From NCBI RefSeq assembly GCF_003254645.1, contig NZ_PNFD01000001.1, positions 992,001 to 1,056,000 of the forward strand: a stretch of DNA of 64,000 nt, read 5' to 3'. The notes under the pieces are model-generated. The model saw only the letters and a list, made by a program, of their open reading frames with translations. It was not told the origin of the DNA and did not search any database. Shown here one piece after another: positions 43,901 through 50,900 of this stretch. The position numbers and the translations under genes are program-made. Every line of letters starts with the position of its first letter. Positions within the stretch are counted from its first letter, which is position 1. The stretch comes from Microbacterium suaedae. GTDB lineage: Bacteria; Actinomycetota; Actinomycetes; Actinomycetales; Microbacteriaceae.

Positions 43901-45107
43901 CGTAATACAGCCAGCCCGACCACGGATCGCGGGCGCTGACGAGCTCCTTCGAGGCGTACTGGAAGCCGTCGTAGAAGGATCCGATGGCCGGCTGGTAGAT
44001 CGTCATCGTGCGCCGCGAGGCGTCGAAGCCGGTCGTGATCCAGTTCGCCATCTCGAGCGGGCCGTTCGCGCCGCCCATCCCCGTGCCCGTGCCGCCGACG
44101 CCGTCGTCGTTCGTGTTGTTCGGGCGATCGGCCGAGTTCGAGAAGGTCGCCTGGCCCTCGGAGTTCCAGACCTCGAGATCCAGATCCTCGGCGGCCTTCG
44201 TCATGTTGCCGTTCGCGTCGTCGGCGCTGCTGTAGTGGAAGCCGACGATGTCGACCGCGTCGCGCAGCGCGCTGTCGGCCGGATCCGTGAGCTGGTCTCC
44301 GAAGCTCGTCGGCGGGGTGCCGACGGTGTCGCCCGCGACGGTGCGGATCGCCTGGAACAGTTCCTTCTCCTCGGGGGAGGCGTAGCCGCTGTTCGGATCC
44401 TCCGCCGTCGCGCCCTCGTACCCCGCCTCGTCCGCGGCGAGCTTCGCCGCGAAGTCGATGACCACGGCCTCGTCGGGGTCGTATGTCTCGTTGTGGTCGG
44501 GGTTGATCGAGTCGACCATGATGCCGTACTCGCGGTACGCGGCGAGGGCCGTGTTCTTGAACCAGATGTACTCGTCGGCCTTGTCGGCGACCCACGCGGG
44601 CGTGGTCCAGCGCAGGAGGCTGAGGTGGATGTCGCCCTGCGCGACGCGCTGCGCGTCGGCGGCGAACTGGAAGCCCGGCTCGCGCTGCACGTTCGGGTAC
44701 TCGTCGCGGCTGCGCATCGTGGCGGCATTGGGCCCCGTCGAGGTGTTGCGGTCGTTGCCCATCTCGATCTTGACGGTGTTCATGAGGGGACGTTCACCGC
44801 CGTACAGGGTCTCGACCAGCTCCCAGTACTTCTCGGGCTGCGCAGCTTTGTAGTCCATCAGCAACGAGCTCGTCGAGTTGGCCGAGAGCATGCCGAAGCC
44901 CTTGAACGGGAGGCCGTTGCGATTCTCGGCTGCGGCGGCGACGTCGGCGCCGCTCACCGTGATCGAGACGGGATCGTCCGGGGCGGCGCTTGCGACCGTC
45001 GGGGCCAGGAGGGAGCAGCCGATCGCGGCGGCCGCGACCGTCGCCGCGACACCTCTGCCTCGACGGGGCCCCGATGAACGTGAGTGGGCATGAGCGGGTT
45101 CAGGCAT
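40977..45107 (-). CDS. secreted GH59-like glycosidase, multidomain
   Basis: This 1376-residue secreted protein starts at ATG 45107 (AAGGATC upstream). The signal peptide ends near APTVASA. The N-terminal third resembles GH59 (galactocerebrosidase-type TIM barrel): GFGMLSANSTSSLLMDY, MNTVKIEMGND, LRWTTPAWV, then DHNETYDPD as possible acid/base and LEVWNSEGQATFSN as possible nucleophile. A beta domain, a LamG-like domain, a discoidin-like region, a long helical stretch and Ig-like domains follow. The last 80 residues are the module shared with the GH43 proteins, but both cysteines are replaced (RSLG and AVE end). A beta-galactosidase-type role fits the locus. Confidence 0.8.
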   Translation of the reverse strand: MPEPAHAHSRSSGPRRGRGVAATVAAAAIGCSLLAPTVASAAPDDPVSITVSGADVAAAAENRNGLPFKGFGMLSANSTSSLLMDYKAAQPEKYWELVETLYGGERPLMNTVKIEMGNDRNTSTGPNAATMRSRDEYPNVQREPGFQFAADAQRVAQGDIHLSLLRWTTPAWVADKADEYIWFKNTALAAYREYGIMVDSINPDHNETYDPDEAVVIDFAAKLAADEAGYEGATAEDPNSGYASPEEKELFQAIRTVAGDTVGTPPTSFGDQLTDPADSALRDAVDIVGFHYSSADDANGNMTKAAEDLDLEVWNSEGQATFSNSADRPNNTNDDGVGGTGTGMGGANGPLEMANWITTGFDASRRTMTIYQPAIGSFYDGFQYASKELVSARDPWSGWLYYDAGLAVLQHFTQFATLGWENATGEADANGIWRAIPQASDSTLGRGNPPSGALGGGDSYTTLAAPDATDFSTVIVNDSSFTRTYEITASELNLGDDAALEVWETRAADDGEAYDANYLSPVDELTPDAAGTYTVTVEPWSAVTATTLDQATAAADGSLTPREGAGSKLPQAPEYTAEDGGRDVLDTDASGAVNGRTDDDVIYADDFDYAEQGGILTYDPETGELADSGETYLGSRGAKEAPDGTPSVRPEDRGATPRYTHDANGAFESVATDDPDRDRVLRQQIGPDMVGSAWNGGDPKTTIGDFRWANYTVSVDVLFEPGSGRYATVGARQQGGTSNGQNVSAAELRVDPDGAWSLERYGETVASGLASDVPETAFQAGSDVWNTLAVRVAGDTYTALINGVEVAEYVDPEPQATGRIQLGSAFTFTQFDDLRVTPIDGYTPYYTDVIDGMHQTSWADTSAPVLSFDEGWRHLNGQSMYEWGRTRSLSTGSGATLSYTFTGTGLDLIGSNSGETLLHVAVDGERVLTDAPTMQAGSEKTALRLRGLADGEHTVEFQTANDAEFNVDAVGVVKAAADASAVELTALNDAIAAGEAQDPEGHDPAEWQVVQTTLAHAKAAAADPVAFGLDAEGAAGLTQRLDRAVEQLTAVDVEDIGLAGAVAIGQELPETVVVGGAERSVTWDQDAIDAERTAYETLAVRGMLDEQAAVEAEYEVVPDGIRYFIDAGTGGQDSPQYLAVDGSFPELRNDAVDQASTGADVWGHLPDGMNVKGGMDLADKYSTGYWQSTTDLRYRLPLEAGTYTLTAGFTEWWGVTRPMIQSVSAGGVELASGTVGLSGTNDRVSADLTFTLDEPATVDYLVTSEGAGSSDPVISWLAVAGEEAEGLRLDAEVTTRSLGQNVFLVTKVHNANDTAADVTVETEYGAKTFEDVAPGDTVSAAINTRQAQIPAGAVTVTGTGADGTTHSSTAPYDAVE

Positions 45108-45365
45108 GTCCGATCCTTCTGATCTCGTCAGCGGCATCCTCGCCGCCGATCCGCGCGCTGTCGCGTCCTTGCGCCCCACAGTCAACGTGCGAACGCACGC
45201 CGCGATCAATCGAGTCGATCAGGATCGAACAGGCCTGCCCACACTCGAACGCGATCGTGCGCGATTCCGAAACAAGGCGATGTCGCTGAGAGTCGCGACC
45301 TCAGGAGGATCCCGTCTTGTCCCGGCGATTCCGCCTTGCCTCGGAACGCGCGGCGGTCGCGCGCC
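45108..45365. other. non-coding gap upstream of the GH59-like gene
   Basis: This 258-base stretch should hold the promoter of the GH59-like gene and the 3' end of the DUF3237 transcript. It contains the even palindrome CGTGCG-aa-CGCACG at 45186-45199, possibly an operator. No TGTTACC site and no clear -35/-10 pair were found. No gene is supported. Confidence 0.4.
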
Positions 45366-45833
45366 TTACGTCACGCGGTACGCGATGTAGCGCACGCGAT
45401 TCGCCTCGCGGATGCAGGATCCGACGAAGATCGAATGCTCGAGCTCGGGGCGCGTCGACGACTCGATCGTGATGGCGGTGCGGAAGTAGTACCGCGAAGG
45501 ATCCACCTCCTCGCCCCGCAGGAGCGCCTCGAGCACCTCCGGATCGCCGCTGCGGACGCCGCGCGCCGAGATGAACACGAGCTCTCCATCCGCGCCGCGG
45601 GCGCTGTACCGGGCGTCGAGCGCAATGGATCCGTCGGCGCGCACGACCTGCCAGTCGGCGCCGCCCGCGAGCAGCTCCCCCTCGAACATCCCCGTGATCG
45701 TCCCGCCGACGACCGGGATGATGCGCCGGTGCCCGACACTCGTCTGGCCGTGATCCTCGAGGGGGCCGAGCTCTGCATCGACCTCGAACGCGGGCTCGAG
45801 CTCAGGGACCGGCGGTTCGGCGACGCTGCTCAT
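45366..45833 (-). CDS. DUF3237 family protein
   Basis: This 155-residue cytoplasmic protein has the DUF3237 (UPF0311) pattern: ELGPLEDHGQTSVGHRRIIPVVGGTITGMFEGELLAGGADWQ-type opening and a late YYFRTAITIESS. Family members are small beta-barrels, and no function is established. It is monocistronic, between the sugar locus and tRNA-Ser. Confidence 0.85.
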   Translation of the reverse strand: MSSVAEPPVPELEPAFEVDAELGPLEDHGQTSVGHRRIIPVVGGTITGMFEGELLAGGADWQVVRADGSIALDARYSARGADGELVFISARGVRSGDPEVLEALLRGEEVDPSRYYFRTAITIESSTRPELEHSIFVGSCIREANRVRYIAYRVT

Positions 45834-45922
45834 GCCCGCAGGCTATCGAGCGCGTATTCTCCCCCGCTCCACAACTCCTACCGAGCGGGAGAGCACCCCC
45901 AGCGGATCCCCAGCCACTCGAT

Positions 45923-45951
45923 TTTGCGGGCACGTCACCGATCCGTAAACT
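45923..45951 (+). promoter_or_regulatory. promoter of tRNA-Ser
   Basis: TTTGCG (45923-45928), 17 bases, then TAAACT (45946-45951), seven bases before the tRNA 5' end. An 11-bp inverted repeat links 45931-45941 to 45957-45967, overlapping the promoter spacer and the tRNA start. Confidence 0.55.
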
Positions 45952-45958
45952 TGATCTC

Positions 45959-46049
45959 GGTGACGTGTCCGAGCGGCCGAAGGTGCAACACTCGAAATGT
46001 TGTGTAGGGTAACCCCCTACCGTGGGTTCAAATCCCACCGTCACCGCCA
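45959..46049 (+). tRNA. tRNA-Ser (anticodon CGA)
   Basis: The acceptor stem GGTGACG pairs with CGTCACC and is followed by G and an encoded CCA (46047-46049). The anticodon stem CAACA/TGTTG encloses loop CTCGAAA with anticodon CGA at 45993-45995, reading UCG. A long variable arm (TAGGGTAACCCCCTA) follows, as in class II tRNAs. The T arm is GTGGG-TTCAAAT-CCCAC. Confidence 0.97.
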
Positions 46050-46054
46050 GATAG

Positions 46055-46097
46055 AATCCCCCGCGGTCCCTTCTCTTGACTGGGATCGCGGGGGATT
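46055..46097 (+). terminator. tRNA-Ser terminator
   Basis: AATCCCCCGCGGTCCC (46055-46070) pairs with GGGATCGCGGGGGATT (46082-46097) with a single mismatch, followed by TT and T-rich sequence. A clear intrinsic terminator. Confidence 0.85.
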
Positions 46098-46176
46098 TTC
46101 TGTTCCTGCAGTTCAAGCCTCCCCGAGAAGCAGACATCAACATGCCCCTCCCGCACCGAGGGGACAATGCGCGCCT

Positions 46177-46222
46177 GTTGCACAAATGCAACACATGGTT
46201 GATAAAGTTGCAATCATGCAAC
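46177..46222 (+). promoter_or_regulatory. autoregulated promoter of the HTH-Fic pair
   Basis: TTGCAC (46178-46183), 17 bases, then GATAAA (46201-46206). Two identical-half dyads GTTGCA-n4-TGCAAC lie at 46177-46192 and 46207-46222, exactly 30 bases apart, about three helical turns. One covers the -35 and the other covers the expected start of transcription and translation. Confidence 0.8.
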
Positions 46223-46959
46223 ACATCCTCGAGCGCCTCGTCACCCCACCGTCGGGGATGACGACAGCTGAGTTCGCGCGCCGGGCCGACGTCAACAGGT
46301 CGACGATCCACCGCATCGCCCGCGGCGAGACCGACCCCGCTCTCGGTACTCTGCGGGAGCTCGCGTTCGTGCACGGCCTTGACCTCGACCTCTCGCTCCG
46401 ACCGCTCAGCGATCCGGACGCGGCTGCCGCCGCACGGGTGCTCCTGGACGAAGCGATGGGCGACTACGAGATCACGACGGGCACACGGCGCTGGATCAGC
46501 CGCCTGGACTCTTTCGCCGATCCGCTCGACATCATCGATACCGCGGGACGCGCCTCTGCGCCCGCGGAGCGCCCCGGTGCCGTCCTCCTCCGGGGAGACC
46601 GCTCTGCGCTCCGCCTCTCCTCCGCGGGGACCGCAGCGGGCGTGCCGTGGGCCGTCTCCGGTTGGGCCGGTCTCCTCGAAGCCGAAGGTGTCGCCGCGAC
46701 ATCGGGACCGAGCATCGTGTGGACCACCGATCCCGAGGCGACGGCCCGCATGCTCCTCGACACGCACCGACGAGTCACCTCCCCCGCGAACGCGCAGGTC
46801 GTCGTCGCCCCCGCCGCCGACGCCGTCTTCGTCGATGCATGGGAATCCGGACCGACGCGGCTCGTCGCTCCCGTCCAGATCCTCCTCGATTGCATCGGCC
46901 TCGGCGGTGAGCTCGAAGAGCTCGCCCGGCGAGTCGCAGAAGGCTGGTCAGAACGATGA
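46216..46959 (+). CDS. XRE-type HTH antitoxin/regulator
   Basis: This 247-residue protein has an N-terminal HTH (MTTAEFARRADVNRSTIHRIARGETDP) and a long C-terminal domain of unknown fold. In-frame ATGs exist at 46186 and 46195, but the promoter's -10 at 46201-46206 places the transcript start close to ATG 46216, so a leaderless mRNA beginning at that codon is preferred. The stop overlaps the Fic start as ATGA. HTH-gene-first order with promoter dyads is typical of type II toxin-antitoxin loci, where the antitoxin represses the operon. The C-terminal part would neutralise the partner. Confidence 0.8.
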   Translation: MQHILERLVTPPSGMTTAEFARRADVNRSTIHRIARGETDPALGTLRELAFVHGLDLDLSLRPLSDPDAAAAARVLLDEAMGDYEITTGTRRWISRLDSFADPLDIIDTAGRASAPAERPGAVLLRGDRSALRLSSAGTAAGVPWAVSGWAGLLEAEGVAATSGPSIVWTTDPEATARMLLDTHRRVTSPANAQVVVAPAADAVFVDAWESGPTRLVAPVQILLDCIGLGGELEELARRVAEGWSER

Positions 46960-47834
46960 ACGAGAAGCGACGCGGCTGGGCCCTCGGCGCCGACGAGTAT
47001 CGGCGACGCCGGGCCGCAGCGACGCAGGCGAGCCGTGCGGCCGCGGGTCAGGCAGACGCCGATCGGAACGCGCAGCGCGAGATGACGGGGATCAGCTGGG
47101 ATCCCTCTCAGCTCGACATCACTCGTATTCGCGAAGTCGGCGTCACGAAGGCGCGACACCGCTTCCGCGCCGCACTTCCGGACCTCATCTGGAATGCCGC
47201 GGCGCTGGAGGGCAGCACGTTCACCCTCCCCGAGGTCAGAACACTCCTGGACGGTACGACCGTGCAGGGCAAGCGCCTTGAGGAAGAACGGCAAGTCCTC
47301 GCATTGAGCGAGGGATACAACCTCGTCGACGAGCTCGTCGACGCCGGCGAATTTCGCCTGGACAAGTCCACCTCAGACCGTGTCCACGGACTCATAGCCC
47401 GGCATGAGGCGATCGAGTCAGGACACTTCCGCGGCGAAGGGACCGCCCAAGGCGGCGGGACCGTCCAGTTGTCAACCGGCGGGTATGTCGACGGCACACC
47501 GCAAGACGAGCTCCCTGCCCGGTGGCAGCTGTTGATGGAGCAACTCGCCGAGATCGACGACGCACGGATGAGGGCGCTGGTCCACAACGCCGCGGCGACG
47601 CGCACCCAGTATTACTTCGACGGCAACAAGCGCACGGCCCGACTGATGATGGCTGGCGAGCTCATGTCCTCCGGGTACGACGCAGTGAACATCCCGCATT
47701 CACGTCGCCTCGAGTTCAATGTCGCCCTCGACGAGCTGTTCCGCACGGACGACGCGACCCAGCTCATCGAGTTCACGATCTCGTGCGCAGCGCCGGGCGA
47801 CGGCCTGCCTGCCCGCCCCGGCTCATCGTCGTGA
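46956..47834 (+). CDS. Fic-domain protein with altered catalytic motif
   Basis: This 292-residue Fic-family protein has a helical N-terminal part, then the Fic core with GHFRGEGTAQGGG (flap region) and motif QYYFDGNKRTARLMMAGELM. Classical Fic enzymes have HPFxxGNGR, where the His is the catalytic base for AMP transfer; here Gln occupies that place. Fic proteins with QxxFDGNKRT are found in other bacteria too, as I recall, so this is probably a true subfamily rather than a point mutation. It is coupled to the HTH gene by an ATGA overlap. It may be an attenuated or mechanistically different toxin. No secretion signal. Confidence 0.85.
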   Translation: MNEKRRGWALGADEYRRRRAAATQASRAAAGQADADRNAQREMTGISWDPSQLDITRIREVGVTKARHRFRAALPDLIWNAAALEGSTFTLPEVRTLLDGTTVQGKRLEEERQVLALSEGYNLVDELVDAGEFRLDKSTSDRVHGLIARHEAIESGHFRGEGTAQGGGTVQLSTGGYVDGTPQDELPARWQLLMEQLAEIDDARMRALVHNAAATRTQYYFDGNKRTARLMMAGELMSSGYDAVNIPHSRRLEFNVALDELFRTDDATQLIEFTISCAAPGDGLPARPGSSS

Positions 47835-47856
47835 GAGAGCCGGGCAGCTGCGCTCC

Positions 47857-48936
47857 TCACCACTCCCCGACGGGGGTGAACGGGACGAGCGGGGGCCGCT
47901 CCGGCGCCGTCGTCAGCTCGATACGGCGTCCTGTCTCGGCGGAATCGCCCAGCGCGGTCATGATCTCGAGCACGTGCAGCGCGATCTCGCCGCTCGCGCG
48001 GCCGGATCCGGTGCGCAGGTGGTCGATCACCCCGATCCCGCGGCCCGCTCCCTCGTAGCCGGCCCTCTCGTCGACGAGCGACCACTGCGCGTCGCCGGGA
48101 CGACGCACGCGCACCTCGCCGTCGAAGAGATTGGGATCCGGCACCGAGAGAGTGCCCGTCTCGCCGTGGATCTCGAGGGGCGCCGCGTCGGTCGCCGCGG
48201 CGTCGAAGCTGAAGGTGACGGTGGACACGGCGCCGCCGACGTGTTCGAGCACGCCCGTGACGTGGGTGTCGACCTCGACGGGGATCGTCTCGCCGGCGCG
48301 CGGACCGGATCCGATCGTCCGAGTGTCGCGCGGACGCGACGACGCCCCGACGACGCGGCGCACCGGTCCCAGCAGGTGCACGAGGCTCGTGAGGTAGTAC
48401 GGCCCCATGTCGAGCAGCGGGCCGCCGCCGTCGCGATAGTAGAAGTCGGGGTGCGGGTGCCACGCCTCGTGGCCCGGCGCCACCCAGGTCGCGACGGCAG
48501 AGACGGGCCGGCCGATGCCGCCCGCGTCGACGACCGCGCGTGCGGTCTGGATCCCCGTCCCCAGGACGGTGTCGGGCGCGGCGCCGACCCAGGATCCCCG
48601 CGCCTCCGACAGCACGCGGCGCGCGTCGGGCAGCGTGGCCGCGAGGGGCTTCTCGCCGAACACGTCCGTTCCCGCGGCGAGCGCGGCGAGCGCGACCTCC
48701 GCGTGCGCGGCGGGGATCGTGAGATTGATGACCGTCTGCACGGCGGGATCCGCGACGAGCTCGTCGACGGTCATCGCCCGGCATCCGGGGATCCGCTTCG
48801 CGACGGCCTCGGCGCGTTCGCGATCGAGGTCGGCGGTCGCGACGATGCGCACCTCGGGGTGGGTCGCGAGCGTGCCGAGGTACTGCTCGGAGATGACGCC
48901 GAGCCCGACTATGCCGATTCCGTGCGGCTCGCCCAC
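47857..48936 (-). CDS. Gfo/Idh/MocA-family oxidoreductase
   Basis: This 359-residue NAD(P)-dependent sugar or inositol oxidoreductase has Rossmann motif IGIVGLGVISEQYLGTL near the start, the EKP motif in DVFGEKPLAATL and a C-terminal substrate domain with LLDMGPYYLTSLVHLLG. The start is GTG 48936 with GAGAGGGG upstream, 28 bases inside the ThuA gene's end. The longer frame is not used. Linked to a ThuA-like gene and divergent from a LacI regulator, it likely acts in keto-sugar conversion such as disaccharide or polyol breakdown. Confidence 0.88.
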   Translation of the reverse strand: MGEPHGIGIVGLGVISEQYLGTLATHPEVRIVATADLDRERAEAVAKRIPGCRAMTVDELVADPAVQTVINLTIPAAHAEVALAALAAGTDVFGEKPLAATLPDARRVLSEARGSWVGAAPDTVLGTGIQTARAVVDAGGIGRPVSAVATWVAPGHEAWHPHPDFYYRDGGGPLLDMGPYYLTSLVHLLGPVRRVVGASSRPRDTRTIGSGPRAGETIPVEVDTHVTGVLEHVGGAVSTVTFSFDAAATDAAPLEIHGETGTLSVPDPNLFDGEVRVRRPGDAQWSLVDERAGYEGAGRGIGVIDHLRTGSGRASGEIALHVLEIMTALGDSAETGRRIELTTAPERPPLVPFTPVGEW

Positions 48937-49646
48937 AGCATCCCCCTCTCGATGATGGTGCGCACATTCGCGTCGCGGAGGATGTCGGGGCTGTGCCCGG
49001 GAGTTGCGACGAACACGCGCCCGCTCCCCCAGCGCCTGGTCCACACGGCGGGCGTCGTGATCGGGCGATGCCACGGGTGATAGGGCTGGACGGGGTGCGT
49101 CGTGGTCGCGAGCACGTCGTTGAGGTCGTCTGTGAGCACCCAGTACTGCTCGGTGTCGAGAGCGAAGCCCTCGATACCGGCCGTGATCTCGTGCGAACGG
49201 CCGAGCTCGGTGATGTCGATCGTGTGGGGCAGGTAGTTGTCGGCCTCGCCGCCCTCGCGTTCGTCGGGGTGCCGCGCCGGGTGCGTCGCGAACTGGCCGC
49301 CCACGAGCTGCAGATAGTCGGAGCTGGCGCGGTACGAGTCGGCGATGCCGCCGTGCCAGCCGGCGAGTCCCGTGCCAGCCTCGACCGCGCCGCGCAGCCC
49401 GGTCAGCGCATCCCGCGAGATGTCCGACATCGTCACGCACTGCACGATGAGGTCGGTGTGCGCCATCTCGTCGCGGTCGGCGTAGATCTCGTTCGACTCC
49501 TCGACGCGTACCGCGAAGCCCTGTGCCGTGAGGAATGGGAGGAACATCTCCGTGGCGTCGACCGGATGGTGGCCTTCCCAGCCGCCCCGGACGACGAGGG
49601 CGCGGCGGGCTCCCCCTGTCGCCCCCGGCATCGTGCTCGACGTCAT
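48909..49646 (-). CDS. ThuA-like protein
   Basis: This 245-residue protein of the ThuA/trehalose-utilisation family has a class I glutamine amidotransferase-like fold: VVRGGWEGHHPVDATEMFLP, GTGLAGWHGGIADSYR and a late PGHSPDILRD. ATG 49646 is preceded by AAGGAG. In rhizobia ThuA works with the oxidoreductase ThuB in trehalose/disaccharide catabolism through 3-keto intermediates; the gene pair here matches that logic. It lies divergent from a LacI gene. Confidence 0.87.
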   Translation of the reverse strand: MTSSTMPGATGGARRALVVRGGWEGHHPVDATEMFLPFLTAQGFAVRVEESNEIYADRDEMAHTDLIVQCVTMSDISRDALTGLRGAVEAGTGLAGWHGGIADSYRASSDYLQLVGGQFATHPARHPDEREGGEADNYLPHTIDITELGRSHEITAGIEGFALDTEQYWVLTDDLNDVLATTTHPVQPYHPWHRPITTPAVWTRRWGSGRVFVATPGHSPDILRDANVRTIIERGMLWASRTESA

Positions 49647-49721
49647 CGATCTGCTCCTTCGCATCGCCGGATCCGTGTACCGTGCAGAAGCTTCCCATCG
49701 CGTGACCCGATGCGCATGGCG

Positions 49722-49731
49722 ATTGCGCAAA
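49722..49731. promoter_or_regulatory. candidate LacI operator in divergent region
   Basis: ATTGCGCAAA holds the perfect TTGCGCAA core 10 bases before the lacI start, between lacI and thuA. The same core sits upstream of the GH43_24-type gene at 16573-16586. Confidence 0.5.
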
Positions 49732-49740
49732 AATGGTCGG

Positions 49741-50805
49741 ATGACATCAACCTCGCGCGTCACGCTCGCAGCCGTCGCGGCGCACGCCGGCGTGAGCATC
49801 GCCACGGCGTCGCGCGCGCTCCGCGGTCGCGGTGAAATGCGCGCGGACACCCGCGCGCGCGTGGCGCGTTCGGCGACCGAGCTCGGATACTCCGCCGGAG
49901 GCGAGGCCCGAGGCCGCCCGCGCCGCGGCACCGCTCTCCAGATCGATCTCGTGCTCGACCATTTCCACAGTTCCTACTCCGAAGAGATCGTCGCGGGGGC
50001 GCGAACCGCCGCCGCGGATCTCGGCTACGACCTGACGCTCACGGCCGAACGCGACGAGCCCGCAGACGACTGGCCCGAGCGAATCCGCTCCCGCGGCTCG
50101 GCGGGCGTCATCCTCGGTCTCATCGTGCCGACGCGCGAGCAGGTGCTCGCGATGGAGCGGGCGGGGATCCCGCTCGTCGTCGTGGATCCGCCCGCCGAGT
50201 CGGTCAGCCCGCTCCCGAGCGTGCGCACGACCGACCGCGCGGGCGGCGAAGCCGCGGCGCGACACCTCGTCGAACGCGGGGCGCGACGGTTCATCGTGAT
50301 CGACGGCTCGCCGCCGTTCCGCTTCGGGCGCGCACGCGTCGAGGGGTTCACGCGCGCACTGGCCGACCTCGCACCCGACGCGGCGTGCATCCACACGAGC
50401 GCCGCATGGAGTGCACGGGACGCGCGGATCGCGTGCGGCACGGCGCTCGACGAGCACGACGACGGCGGACCGGTCGGCGTCTTCGCCTGCTCCGACGAGA
50501 TGGCCGTCGGCGCATACGGCGCCGCGCACGACACCGGTCGGCGGATCCCCGACGACATGCTCGTCGTCGGATTCGATGACGTCCGGGGCGCGCGCTGGGT
50601 GCAGCCGCCGCTCACGACGATCCGCCAGCCGATCCGCGAGATGGCTGCCGCGGCGGTGCGGATCCTCGCCCGGGCATCCGCCGGGGCGGAGGTCGCGGAC
50701 GAGACGGTCGTCTTGCCGACCGAACTCGTCGAGCGCGGATCCACGCGGCGCGGGTCCCCCGCCACCGTGTTCGCGGTGCACCCGTCTCCTGCGCCCGAGC
50801 AGTGA
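49741..50805 (+). CDS. LacI-family regulator of the thuA-gfo unit
   Basis: This 354-residue protein has HTH VTLAAVAAHAGVSIATASRAL and a periplasmic-binding-type effector domain with IDLVLDHFHSSYSEEI and VVGFDDVRGARWVQPPLTTI. The start is ATG 49741; upstream in-frame codons belong to the divergent promoter region. It probably represses the adjacent ThuA and Gfo/Idh/MocA genes through the TTGCGCAA-core site beside its own start, and might also act on the site before the exo-galactanase gene. Confidence 0.9.
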   Translation: MTSTSRVTLAAVAAHAGVSIATASRALRGRGEMRADTRARVARSATELGYSAGGEARGRPRRGTALQIDLVLDHFHSSYSEEIVAGARTAAADLGYDLTLTAERDEPADDWPERIRSRGSAGVILGLIVPTREQVLAMERAGIPLVVVDPPAESVSPLPSVRTTDRAGGEAAARHLVERGARRFIVIDGSPPFRFGRARVEGFTRALADLAPDAACIHTSAAWSARDARIACGTALDEHDDGGPVGVFACSDEMAVGAYGAAHDTGRRIPDDMLVVGFDDVRGARWVQPPLTTIRQPIREMAAAAVRILARASAGAEVADETVVLPTELVERGSTRRGSPATVFAVHPSPAPEQ

Positions 50806-50844
50806 CGCGATCATCGCGACGGGGACCGCGTCGAACCCGAAGCG

Positions 50845-50867
50845 GCCACGCGTGTCTGGGGCGTGGC
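50845..50867. terminator. weak hairpin between convergent lacI and siderophore genes
   Basis: GCCACGC (50845-50851) pairs with GCGTGGC (50861-50867) over a 9-base loop, in the 95-base convergent gap. Short but well placed. Confidence 0.4.
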
Positions 50868-50900
50868 GACGGTCGGGTCACGGTCAGCGCCCCCGTATTC

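Noticed and set aside
45959..47834. Integrated prophage or genomic island at tRNA-Ser
   Set aside because: No integrase, no repeated tRNA 3' end and no phage genes; the HTH-Fic pair alone does not define an island.
49528..49740. Longer N-terminus for the second LacI protein
   Set aside because: The extension overlaps the divergent thuA start and promoter; family members start a few residues before the HTH.
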